DNA from: CAVVDY01 sp963815775
GTDB taxonomy: Bacteria; Acidobacteriota; Terriglobia; Terriglobales; Acidobacteriaceae
Assembly (NCBI GenBank): GCA_963815775.1
Contig: CAWFIB010000002.1
Location: 1 to 64,000 of the forward strand
Direction of reading: 5' to 3'
Length of the DNA: 64,000 nt
Below the pieces are notes generated by a model. It searched no databases. It worked only from the letters and a program-made list of their open reading frames with translations, and was not told where the DNA came from. Below are positions 26,916 to 35,628 of this stretch, piece by piece. The stretch's first letter is position 1. Each line of letters begins with the position of its first letter. Both the position numbers and the translations under genes were made by a program.

Positions 26916-27637
26916 GCCTTAGAGCACACCACCGGCTCTTGGCTCGGCCGCCTTGGAGTTGTGAGCTAGACCCGCTGTTGAAACGCAGCGCCATCTCAGT
27001 ATCTTGCCGATACGACCAACCACCCTTGCGACTACCCAAAGCCGCGCACGTGAGTGACCGCAACACGAACTGCATCAAAGTGGACTGCATCGTTTTCCTG
27101 AACAGGTCTAAGGCTTTTGCCGTGCCGAGCGTCGACTACGCCCCGCGCCCAAGTCGCCTTCCCTGTAGCTGGAGCCCCAACCTAAGTCGGCATAGATCCT
27201 TGGTTGTCAATGAACGAACGTTTCCCATCTGAGCCTCTTGGAGGGCTGTAATCTTTGTAGTCTCGCGACTCTCCGAAGGTCTGAGCAGAATTGAACATCT
27301 CTGGAACGGCCTAACTCCACATGGAGCCAGATAGCTTTTTTGCCGGACCTTTCCCTGCTAGTGATCACAGCTTCTAAGAGAGTGGCCGTTCGCGATTGTT
27401 GAGCAAAAATGCACAGCTTCCCATCTCCTCGGCAAGATACTGTCTGAAAGTGTCCCAGTGACGTTGGCGGCCGCGATGGCGGCGATCGACTGGATGACTG
27501 TTGAGGTGCAACACGCCCGATTTCCGGGAATTCAGAACCTCGAATGAGACTTCGTCGAAAGCGCCTGTCCGTCGATTTCACCACCCTGCTCTGGACCAGG
27601 GTCCGGTGGAGATATCAAGAACGGGAGGACAGTCATT
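26916..27637. other. intergenic region with repeat copy 2
   Basis: This 722-base gap lies between divergent genes and has no convincing ORF. It holds the second copy of the roughly 80-base repeat (27229-27310) and presumably the promoter of the H+-ATPase gene, though no clear -10/-35 pair stands out. Confidence 0.5.
27229..27310 (+). repeat. diverged ~80-base intergenic repeat, copy 2
   Basis: This is similar to 16737-16818 at roughly 80% by eye. The best-kept part is GGTCTGAGCAGAATTGAACA, against GGTCTGAGCAGTATTGACCA in the other copy. Confidence 0.5.
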
Positions 27638-30600
27638 GTGAAAACGGAGACAGAGAAGCCCGAGTCCAAGGCGGAGGCAAAACCGAAGCCGAAGCCTGAC
27701 TCAACGCCCGTGGTGAAGCCTGAATCCAAGCCCGATGCGAAGGACGATCTGAAGTCCCTGCCGATGCCGGAAGTGGAGAAAAAGTTGGGATCTTCTCCGA
27801 AAGGCCTGAGTCAAGCCGAGGCTCAGAAACGGCTGGCGCAATACGGGCCGAACGAGATCGCGGAAAAGAAGACCAACGTATTCCTCAAGTTCCTCAGCTA
27901 CTTCTGGGGTCCCATCCCGTGGATGATCGAAGCGGCAGTAATTCTGTCGGGCATTGTCCGGCACTGGCTGGATTTTTTCATCATTCTTGTTCTGCTTTTT
28001 TCCAACGCTGTGGTCGCATTTTGGGAGGAGCATCAGGCGGGCAACGAAATTGCCGCGTTGAAGGCTAAGCTGGCGACCAAGGCTCGGGCCCTGCGTGACG
28101 GAAAGTGGGTCGCTCCGAAGGTATCTGAACTGGTGCCCGGGGACGTCATCCGTCTGCGACTGGGCGACATCGTCCCGGCGGATGCGCGCCTGTTGGCAGG
28201 CGACCCGGTGCAAGTAGACCAGTCCGCATTGACCGGCGAATCTTTGCCTGCCACGCGCAAACCTGGCGAGGCGGTGTTTTCGGGTTCGATTATCAGGCGG
28301 GGCGAAGCCGATGCCATGGTGTACGCCACCGGTACGAAGACCTACTTCGGCAAGACCGCGCAACTGGTGCAGGAGGCTCATACCGTCAGCCATTTCCAGC
28401 GGGCCGTGCTGAAGATCGGCAACTACCTGATTATTCTTGCAGTGGCCCTGGTGGCGGTGATCGTTACTGTGGCGCTCTTTCGCCATGACCCGATCCTCAG
28501 CACGTTGGAGTTCGCCCTGGTACTTCTGGTGGCGGCGATCCCCGTAGCGATGCCCACAGTGCTGTCCGTGACCATGGCGGTCGGCGCACGCCTGCTGGCA
28601 AAAAAACAAGCGATTGTGACCAAACTGTCGGCCATCGAGGAACTGGCTGGCGTGGATGTGCTGTGCTCGGACAAGACCGGCACCCTGACTCAAAACAAGC
28701 TGACGTTGGGCGATCCGTTCTGCGTGAACAATATCCCTCCCGACCAGGTCATTCTCTGGGCGGCGCTCGCTTCGCGTGCCGAAGACAAGGACACTATCGA
28801 CCTCGCCGTGATTGGCGGCGTGAAGGACGACAAGCCGCTGAAGGGCTATCAGATACTGCACTTCCAGCCGTTCGACCCCGTGCATAAGCGCACCGAAGCT
28901 ACTGTTAAAGATGCGGACGGAAAGCAGTTTTTTGTGGCCAAGGGAGCGCCACAGGTGATTCTGCAGATGTCGGCCAACAACAGTGAGGTAAAGCCCGCCG
29001 TCGAGAGGGCCGTTAACGACTTTGCCGCACGCGGCTTCCGTTCCCTGGGCGTGGCGCGGGCCGATCAGGAAAACAAGTGGCAGTTTGTTGGCGTATTGCC
29101 AATGTTCGATCCGCCTCGCGAGCAGGCCAAGGCAACCATCGCCAGCGCTGTGCAAATGGGCGTGCAAGTCAAAATGGTCACCGGCGACCAATTGGCCATC
29201 GCCGAGGAGATGTCTCGCAAGTTGGGCATGGGCACCAACATCCTGGATGCCACGGTATTGCGAGACAAGCAAAAGAAGACGGAGACGGCGGCGTCCATCG
29301 AAAAAGCGGATGGCTTCGCCCAGGTATTCCCGGCCGACAAGTTCCACATTGTCGATGCCCTGCAAAAGGCAGGTCACATCGTCGGCATGACCGGCGACGG
29401 AGTGAACGATGCTCCCGCGTTGAAAAAAGCAGATTGTGGCATCGCCGTTTCCGGTGCGACCGATGCGGCTCGTGCGGCAGCCGACATTGTACTGCTGGCC
29501 TCCGGTCTGTCGGTGATCATCGATGCGATCAAAGAGAGCCGCCGAATCTTCCAGCGGATGAACAGCTACGCGATCTACCGCATCGCCGAAACGCTGCGGG
29601 TGCTGTTCTTCATGACGTTGGCGATCCTGGTGTTTAACTTCTATCCCGTGACCGCAGTGATGATCGTGATGATCGCCGTGCTCAACGACGGAGCCATCCT
29701 GTCCATCGCGTACGACAACGTTCATTACAGCGACAACCCAGAGAAGTGGAACATGCGCCTGGTGCTCGGGATCTCTACCGTCCTGGGCGTCATCGGCGTC
29801 GTGGCTGCGTTTGGCCTGTTCTATCTTGGCGAGCGCGTATTTCATCTCGACCACGCGCACGCCCAAACCCTGATGTATCTGAAATTGTCGGTGGCCGGAC
29901 ATCTGACGATTTTCCTGACCCGTACACGGGGCCCCTTCTGGTCCATACGCCCGGCGCGAATTCTATGGATAGCAGTACTGGGCACACAAACTGTGGCGAC
30001 TCTGATTGCGGTTTATGGGCTGTTTATGACGCCCCTGGGATGGGGTTGGGCAGCGTTCGTTTGGGGGTACGCTCTGGCTTGGTTCCTCCTGAATGACCGC
30101 GTGAAACTGCTCGCATATAAGATTTTTGATCCCGTTAAGGCCGAGTCTAAAACTGAAGTCAAAACCGAGGCCAAACCTGAAACGAAGGCGGAGCCTAAGG
30201 CTGAGGCAAAAGCTGAGCCGAAAGCTGAGCCGAAACCCGAAGCAAACGCCGGGTCTAAACCCGCAGTCAAGACACCTTCCAACCTCACGCCGCAGATTGC
30301 CAAGCGAGCCTATGAACTCTACGAGGAGCGCGCCGGCAAAGACGGTTCGTCAGTTCAGGACTGGGAGAAGGCGGAGCGGGAGGTTCGGAAACCTGAAGCG
30401 AAGGCAGAGCCTAAACCCGAAGCCAAAGCTGAGCCGAAGCCGGAACCTGAAGTGGAGGCCCAAGCCGACCAACCGAAATCCGACGCGAAAGCGGAGCCGA
30501 AGCCTGTGGCCAAAGCCGAGCCGAAGCCGGAACCTAAAGTTGAGGCCCAAGTCGACCAGCCGAAATCCGACGCGAAGGCAGAGCCTAAACCCGAAGCCAA

Positions 30601-30793
30601 AGCCGAGCCGAAGGCTGAAACGAAAGACCAGCCCAAACCGGAAGCCAAAAACAAGACACCGTCCGATGTGACGCCACAGCTCGTCAAGCGAGTCCACGAA
30701 CTCTACGAGGAGCTAGGGCGTGAGGACGTTCGAGAAGTTGAAGAATGGGAGAAGGCGAAGCGGGAGATTCCTAAAGATGAAGTCCCTGAATAA
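27638..30793 (+). CDS. P-type H+-ATPase (type IIIA) with DUF2934-bearing tail
   Basis: The protein has 1051 residues. A Lys/Pro/Glu-rich head (1-40) leads to a plasma-membrane H+-ATPase core with TGES (199-202), phosphorylated D345 in CSDKTGTLT, TGDGVNDAP near 588-596 and about ten membrane helices. From about residue 835 a tail of KPEAKAEPK-like repeats contains two DUF2934 modules: KRAYELYEERAGKDGSS (about 888) and KRVHELYEELGREDVRE (about 1014). The core pumps protons out at the cost of ATP. The tail is unusual and may be regulatory. The start is a GTG. It leads the run to 35311. Confidence 0.95.
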   Translation: MKTETEKPESKAEAKPKPKPDSTPVVKPESKPDAKDDLKSLPMPEVEKKLGSSPKGLSQAEAQKRLAQYGPNEIAEKKTNVFLKFLSYFWGPIPWMIEAAVILSGIVRHWLDFFIILVLLFSNAVVAFWEEHQAGNEIAALKAKLATKARALRDGKWVAPKVSELVPGDVIRLRLGDIVPADARLLAGDPVQVDQSALTGESLPATRKPGEAVFSGSIIRRGEADAMVYATGTKTYFGKTAQLVQEAHTVSHFQRAVLKIGNYLIILAVALVAVIVTVALFRHDPILSTLEFALVLLVAAIPVAMPTVLSVTMAVGARLLAKKQAIVTKLSAIEELAGVDVLCSDKTGTLTQNKLTLGDPFCVNNIPPDQVILWAALASRAEDKDTIDLAVIGGVKDDKPLKGYQILHFQPFDPVHKRTEATVKDADGKQFFVAKGAPQVILQMSANNSEVKPAVERAVNDFAARGFRSLGVARADQENKWQFVGVLPMFDPPREQAKATIASAVQMGVQVKMVTGDQLAIAEEMSRKLGMGTNILDATVLRDKQKKTETAASIEKADGFAQVFPADKFHIVDALQKAGHIVGMTGDGVNDAPALKKADCGIAVSGATDAARAAADIVLLASGLSVIIDAIKESRRIFQRMNSYAIYRIAETLRVLFFMTLAILVFNFYPVTAVMIVMIAVLNDGAILSIAYDNVHYSDNPEKWNMRLVLGISTVLGVIGVVAAFGLFYLGERVFHLDHAHAQTLMYLKLSVAGHLTIFLTRTRGPFWSIRPARILWIAVLGTQTVATLIAVYGLFMTPLGWGWAAFVWGYALAWFLLNDRVKLLAYKIFDPVKAESKTEVKTEAKPETKAEPKAEAKAEPKAEPKPEANAGSKPAVKTPSNLTPQIAKRAYELYEERAGKDGSSVQDWEKAEREVRKPEAKAEPKPEAKAEPKPEPEVEAQADQPKSDAKAEPKPVAKAEPKPEPKVEAQVDQPKSDAKAEPKPEAKAEPKAETKDQPKPEAKNKTPSDVTPQLVKRVHELYEELGREDVREVEEWEKAKREIPKDEVPE

Positions 30794-30835
30794 ACAGACG
30801 AGAACAACCCGGCTGACATGGCCGATGGGAGGGAG

Positions 30836-30925
30836 ATGAAAATCAGTTTCAAGGATTTCCATGTGCAGCCAATGGTCATTCCGGCCGAAGAGGATGCCGG
30901 GACTGGCCGCCGCTACCGATATTGA
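30836..30925 (+). CDS. possible 29-residue microprotein
   Basis: A short frame begins with GGGAGGG just before the ATG and reads MKISFKDFHVQPMVIPAEED before a basic end (TGRRYRY). Its first residues resemble the start of the PPK2 protein downstream (MKIDSRDFRV), so it could be a relic of a duplicated PPK2 start or a leader peptide. It lies between the ATPase and hibernation-factor genes on the same strand. Confidence 0.35.
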   Translation: MKISFKDFHVQPMVIPAEEDAGTGRRYRY

Positions 30926-30954
30926 GCCGAACGCAAATACAGGAGGAGCACACC

Positions 30955-31323
30955 ATGCAGGTACAAATTAATACTGGCCATAATATCGAAGGCCATGAGG
31001 CGCTCAGCGCTCGCCTCAGTGACGTCGTGAAAAATGCCCTGGTCCGACTCCGCGATCGTATAACGCGAGTGGAGGTCCACCTGACCGACGAAGACGGCGA
31101 TAAGAGTGGCCCGAACGACAAGCGCTGTGTGATGGAAGCCCGCCTTGAAGGACGGCAGCCGGTCGCGGTCACTGACCAGGCAGCGACCTTGGACCAGGCT
31201 GTCGAAGGCGCTGCACATAAGTTAGCCAGATTAATCGAGAGCACCCTCGGCCGGTTGCACGATCAGGCGAGTCGCAGGACTGACCCACCTCTGCCTGAAC
31301 CGAACAATACGGACCCGTCATGA
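30955..31323 (+). CDS. hpf: HPF/RaiA-type ribosome hibernation factor
   Basis: The protein has about 122 residues from the ATG at 30955, which has a strong AGGAGGAG site. It shows the short HPF/YfiA fold: MQVQINTGHNIEGHEALSAR, LVRLRDRITRVEVHLTDEDG and a helix ending AHKLARLIESTLGRL. These proteins bind the decoding region of idle 30S subunits. The long C-terminal dimerisation domain is missing, so it resembles the short form. Its place beside PPK2 and an H+-ATPase suggests an energy-starvation transcript. Confidence 0.85.
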   Translation: MQVQINTGHNIEGHEALSARLSDVVKNALVRLRDRITRVEVHLTDEDGDKSGPNDKRCVMEARLEGRQPVAVTDQAATLDQAVEGAAHKLARLIESTLGRLHDQASRRTDPPLPEPNNTDPS

Positions 31324-31426
31324 GCGCTATCAGGACCGGTCGCACAGCGACAAGTTCGACGCCATTTCCGGGTTCTAAACGCTGAGCCGGAGAAATGGTG
31401 CAGCGCGTGACAGCGAAAGGAAGAAG

Positions 31427-32296
31427 ATGAAAATTGATTCCAGGGATTTCCGAGTGGGAGCTGGAGAGAAAGTCTCACTCAGCGAGTGGCCGACGACGAT
31501 AAAGCCCATTTGCAAGTCGAAGAAGCAGTATCAGAAACTTCTGGAAGAACACGTCGAAGAGTTGAGCTCGTTGCAGCGGCTTCACCACGCCTCCAACCGC
31601 TATGCGCTGCTGCTGATTTTTCAGGGGATGGACGCTGCCGGCAAGGACGGCGCCATCCGGCACGTCATGTCCGGGGTCAATCCGCAGGGCTGCGAGGTTT
31701 TCAGTTTCAAACAGCCGACCGCCGAAGAGCTGGAACATGATTTTCTCTGGCGCACGACCTGCCGCCTTCCCGAACGCGGGCGGATCGGTATCTTCAATCG
31801 TTCTTATTACGAGGAAGTGCTGGTTGTTCGAGTGCATCCCGAGATTCTCCGCAACCAGGGCCTACCGGAAGAATTGCGCGACGAAAAAACCATCTGGGAG
31901 GAGCGGTATCGCTCCATGGTGGACCTGGAGAGACACCTCTACCGCAACGGAACCAGGACGATCAAGATATTTCTCCACCTTTCAGTGGAAGAACAGCGAA
32001 AGCGTTTCCTGGAGCGTCTCGATGAGCCTGACAAGAACTGGAAATTCAGCCTTGCAGACATTCACGAGAGAAAATATTGGAATGATTATATGAAGGCTTA
32101 TGAGGCTTGCCTGGGCGCGACCAGCACCTATCACGCGCCCTGGTACGTCGTTCCCGGTGATGATAAAGAGAGCGCCCGGCTAATCGTTTCCCGAATTGTC
32201 CTCGATGCGCTGAAAGATCTGAGGATGGCATACCCCAAGCCTACGGAGAAGCGCAAACTGGAGTTGCAATCTATCCGCAAGCAGCTAGCAAAGTAG
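31427..32296 (+). CDS. ppk2: polyphosphate kinase 2 family protein
   Basis: The 289-residue protein is a PPK2 nucleotide kinase with Walker A GMDAAGKDG (67-75), the lid region GIFNRSYYEEVLVVRVHPE and IFLHLSVEEQRKRFLERL. PPK2 enzymes use polyphosphate to phosphorylate NMP or NDP, or make polyphosphate from NTP. Without a second domain it is single-domain class I or III; I cannot decide between AMP and ADP as acceptor. It could regenerate ATP for the upstream H+-ATPase. Ppx/GppA at 56042 would compete for polyphosphate. Confidence 0.95.
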   Translation: MKIDSRDFRVGAGEKVSLSEWPTTIKPICKSKKQYQKLLEEHVEELSSLQRLHHASNRYALLLIFQGMDAAGKDGAIRHVMSGVNPQGCEVFSFKQPTAEELEHDFLWRTTCRLPERGRIGIFNRSYYEEVLVVRVHPEILRNQGLPEELRDEKTIWEERYRSMVDLERHLYRNGTRTIKIFLHLSVEEQRKRFLERLDEPDKNWKFSLADIHERKYWNDYMKAYEACLGATSTYHAPWYVVPGDDKESARLIVSRIVLDALKDLRMAYPKPTEKRKLELQSIRKQLAK

Positions 32297-32347
32297 CGTC
32301 GAAGTTACGGCCTCCCGCTTGGCTATTGCGTCCAGGGAGAACTTGAA

Positions 32348-32455
32348 ATGCCTGCACGGTATGGACGACTCAGTGACGAGGCTGCATCACAGGCGGATGC
32401 AAACCAATCAGAATTTGTAAGCCTCTGCCGGGCTCCTCAGCGTCGGTGGAAGTAG
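32348..32455 (+). CDS. possible 35-residue microprotein
   Basis: The frame starts with an ATG preceded by AGGGAGAACTTGAA and reads MPARYGRLSDEAASQADANQ, ending in a basic RRWK. It fills the gap between PPK2 and phosphoketolase. It could be a real small protein or chance. The spacing of the ribosome site is its only support. Confidence 0.3.
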   Translation: MPARYGRLSDEAASQADANQSEFVSLCRAPQRRWK

Positions 32456-32470
32456 AGGGAAATAATCAGT

Positions 32471-35059
32471 ATGCCCACGAAAGAACAAGCAATTGGCGTT
32501 GATCACGACATCAGCACAGGATCACTGGGTCAGAGTCTGGACGAGGCCGGCAAGCCGGCTAAATTTATCTTCGACGTGGATTTGTCTACCGCAATCGCAG
32601 CAAACGGTCAATCGCAAGCGACAGTTCCAGCTCTCAACGGTCCTCTCACGCCGGCGATGCTCGACAAAATGGACCGCTATTGGCGGGCGGCGAATTATCT
32701 ATGCATCGGCCAGATCTATCTCTTTGAAAATCCCTTGTTGCGAGAGCCGCTCAAAGCCAGTCAGATTAAGCCAAGACTACTCGGACACTGGGGAACTTCG
32801 CCGGGCCAGAATCTCATCTACATTCACCTGAACCGCCTGATCCAGAAACAAGACGCAAATATCATTTATATTGCCGGCCCGGGCCATGGCGGTCCTTCGC
32901 TCAATGCAATGTCCTATCTGGAAGGCAGTTATACGGAGGTACATCCGGAGATCACGCCGGACGAGAATGGCCTCAGGCTTATGTTCAGGAGGTTTTCGAC
33001 ACCAGGCGGCGTGCCCAGCCATTGTGGGCCACACGTGCCGAATTCCATGCATGAGGGTGGCGAACTTGGCTACTCGCTAGTTCACGCCTTCGGCGCCGCA
33101 TTCGACAACCCCGATCTGATCGTTGCCTGCGTGATTGGTGACGGAGAGTCTGAAACTTGCCCGCTCGAAGGAAGTTGGAAGTCAGTCAACTTCCTCAATC
33201 CGGTCCGAGATGGCGCAGTCCTCCCGATTCTGCACCTCAACGGTTACAAAATCTCCGGGCCGACGGTTCAGGCACGGACTAGCGACGAAGACTTGAAGGC
33301 CCTATATATAGGACGCGGCTATAACCCCCGCTTTGTCGAGGGGGACGATCCACAGGTCGTGCATCAACTGTTAGCGGGAACTTTGGACGATTGCTATGCT
33401 GAGATTCGCACCATTCAACAGGAGGCACGCCAGAGCGGTTTCAAGAAACAGCCGATCTGGCCCATGATCGTCTTGCGGACACCCAAGGGATGGACGTGCC
33501 CGAAGGAAGTGGATGGAATCCCGATTGAAGGCACCTTTCGAGCACACCAGGTACCGCTCGCAACCGTTCGCGAGAACCCCGAACATCTCAATATCCTTGA
33601 AGCCTGGATGAAGAGCTACAAGCCACAGGAGCTCTTCGATAAGAATGGCAAATTCATCACCGAACTGGCGGAACTTGCACCGATCGGCAAGCGCCGCATG
33701 GGCGGAAACCCTCATGTGAATGGCGGACGCCTGCTGACTGCGCTCGATCTGCCGGAGTTTACGAATTACGCGCTCGAGATTCCTGGACCGGGCCAAGTAG
33801 TCGCCGAAGCTCCCCGCAAGCTCGGAGATTTTTGTAGAGATATCTTCAGGCTGAATCCAACGAACTTTCGGATGTTCTGCCCCGACGAGACCAACTCCAA
33901 TCGCTTAAACTCCGTCCTCGAAGCAACCAAGCGTTGTTTTATGGCGGAGACGGTTTCGATCGATGACGAACTCAGCCCCGATGGCCGTGTTATGGAAGTA
34001 TTGAGCGAGCATTGCTGCCAGGGGTGGCTGGAAGGCTATTTGCTGACCGGGCGGCATGGCATGTGGTCGTCCTACGAAGCCTTCGCGCAAGTCGTGGATT
34101 CGATGCTGACGCAGCACGCCAAATGGCTGGAGCAATGCCGAGATTTTCCCTGGCGCAAACCGCTGGCCTCCTTAAATGTTTTGCTGACAAGTCATGCCTG
34201 GCGAAATGACCACAATGGCTTCAGCCACCAGGCGACTGGATTTGTCGACAACGCCCTGGCACGCCGCAGTGAAACCATCCGAGTGTACTATCCGCCAGAC
34301 AGCAACTGCCTGTTAAGCGTTTTCGACCACTGCCTGCGCAGCCGTAACTACGTCAACATCGTCACCTGCGGCAAGCAGCCGCAGCTTCAATGGCTGAACA
34401 TGGACGAAGCACTAGAACATTGCTCGCGAGGGGCATCGATCTGGAAGTTCGCTACGAACGACAATGGTGAAGAACCAGACGTCGTGCTGGCTTGCGCGGG
34501 CGACGTACCAACCATTGAGATATGCGCGTCTTCATGGCTTCTGCAGAAGTATGTTCCCGGCATCAAGGTACGGGTTGTCAATGTGGTGGATCTGAGCGTT
34601 CTGATGATGCCGGACGACCATCCGCATGGGATGGACAACATGTCCTTCAATGCGCTCTTCACCAAAGACGCGCCGGTCATCTTCGCCTTCCACAATAACC
34701 GATGGCTCATTCACACCATGGTGCATGGGCGTTCCAACGAAGACCGTTTCCATGTCCGCGGCTACATGGATCAGGGCACAACAACGACGCCATTCGACAT
34801 GGTAGTGCTGAATGAGATGAGCCGGTTTCACCTTGCCATCGACGCACTGAAGTCTGTCTCACGACTCCGTTCACAGGTTTCCGATGTAATCGACATGTTC
34901 AATCGAAAGCTATACGAACACCACGACTATATTCGGCAACACCTGGAAGACATGCCCGAGATCCGGGACTGGGCTTGGACCGCTGATTTCAAGGAACCGA
35001 GCGCTCCGCCACCGCTGGCCAAGGGCCATCCTCGCGGGAGCTTATTCAGCGACAGCTAA
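32471..35059 (+). CDS. xfp: phosphoketolase (Xfp family)
   Basis: The 862-residue protein is a thiamine-diphosphate phosphoketolase that splits xylulose-5-P or fructose-6-P to acetyl-P. Landmarks are GHWGTSPGQNLIYIHLNRLI, GPGHGGPSLNAMSYLEGSY, HEGGELGYSLVHAFGAA and HLNGYKISGPT. The usual GDGEAETGPL signature reads GDGESETCPLEGSW, with Cys for Gly at one site. The length is slightly above the typical 790-830 residues because of about 50 extra N-terminal residues. It supplies acetyl-P, and hence ATP or acetyl-CoA, fitting the energy-stress run. Confidence 0.95.
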   Translation: MPTKEQAIGVDHDISTGSLGQSLDEAGKPAKFIFDVDLSTAIAANGQSQATVPALNGPLTPAMLDKMDRYWRAANYLCIGQIYLFENPLLREPLKASQIKPRLLGHWGTSPGQNLIYIHLNRLIQKQDANIIYIAGPGHGGPSLNAMSYLEGSYTEVHPEITPDENGLRLMFRRFSTPGGVPSHCGPHVPNSMHEGGELGYSLVHAFGAAFDNPDLIVACVIGDGESETCPLEGSWKSVNFLNPVRDGAVLPILHLNGYKISGPTVQARTSDEDLKALYIGRGYNPRFVEGDDPQVVHQLLAGTLDDCYAEIRTIQQEARQSGFKKQPIWPMIVLRTPKGWTCPKEVDGIPIEGTFRAHQVPLATVRENPEHLNILEAWMKSYKPQELFDKNGKFITELAELAPIGKRRMGGNPHVNGGRLLTALDLPEFTNYALEIPGPGQVVAEAPRKLGDFCRDIFRLNPTNFRMFCPDETNSNRLNSVLEATKRCFMAETVSIDDELSPDGRVMEVLSEHCCQGWLEGYLLTGRHGMWSSYEAFAQVVDSMLTQHAKWLEQCRDFPWRKPLASLNVLLTSHAWRNDHNGFSHQATGFVDNALARRSETIRVYYPPDSNCLLSVFDHCLRSRNYVNIVTCGKQPQLQWLNMDEALEHCSRGASIWKFATNDNGEEPDVVLACAGDVPTIEICASSWLLQKYVPGIKVRVVNVVDLSVLMMPDDHPHGMDNMSFNALFTKDAPVIFAFHNNRWLIHTMVHGRSNEDRFHVRGYMDQGTTTTPFDMVVLNEMSRFHLAIDALKSVSRLRSQVSDVIDMFNRKLYEHHDYIRQHLEDMPEIRDWAWTADFKEPSAPPPLAKGHPRGSLFSDS

Positions 35060-35107
35060 ATCTACAAAACACAAATTAAATGCTGGAAAGAGAGTAGGTT
35101 GAAAAAG

Positions 35108-35311
35108 ATGATAGAACGGAAGCTTACCATTGCTGAGATCATACTTCTCGCCGGGACCCGCATCGCCTTGGGCGCCGGAATCGGCCTTCTGCTTTCCAGC
35201 CGGCTGAATAATGACCAACGCAAAGCCGCTGGATGGGCCCTCGCCCTGGTCGGAGGCCTTACTACGATTCCGCTGGCCATGAACATACTAAGCAAGAAGA
35301 ATTCGATTTAG
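35108..35311 (+). CDS. small two-helix membrane protein
   Basis: The protein has about 67 residues (70 if the TTG at 35099 is used). Two hydrophobic segments, IILLAGTRIALGAGIGLLLS and GWALALVGGLTTIPLAMNIL, flank a short charged loop (NNDQRKAA). It is a hypothetical membrane protein, last in the same-strand run from the ATPase. No function is known. Confidence 0.65.
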   Translation: MIERKLTIAEIILLAGTRIALGAGIGLLLSSRLNNDQRKAAGWALALVGGLTTIPLAMNILSKKNSI

Positions 35312-35628
35312 TCCGCCTGCACCCGTAGAGTCTGGCTCCCGCCACGCTATCAATTCCGAGGCCCGTGTTCGTGGGGCGAAATGGTCATGGGCGAAGCCAT
35401 CGGATTCTGCGCGGCTTCGCCAGCGCCTGCTGAAAACACGAGAAGGCTGCAAGAAGCATATGAGCACTTCGAGCCGCTCTGCTTCTGATCGGCAACGGCG
35501 CGATTTCTTATTGGCTTGCCGGTTTGTGGACGGTCTGCAACCGCATTCGAACGGCTGATACTTTGCCATGCCGCGGAGGCAACCGACTCACGAACACAGG
35601 TATTCTGAATTCCCAAGAATCAAGCGCG
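35312..35628. other. intergenic region between convergent genes
   Basis: About 317 bases separate the small membrane protein gene from the GH130 gene. No ORF with family support, hairpin terminator or repeat is evident. Confidence 0.5.

Noticed and set aside
27701..29902. A 733-residue open frame antisense to the H+-ATPase
   Set aside because: It mirrors a high-GC coding region, is rich in His, Arg and Gln, has no family pattern, and the opposite strand is clearly coding.
30126..30671. Open frames in other phases across the ATPase tail
   Set aside because: The low-complexity tail keeps all phases open; only the ATPase frame carries the DUF2934 modules.
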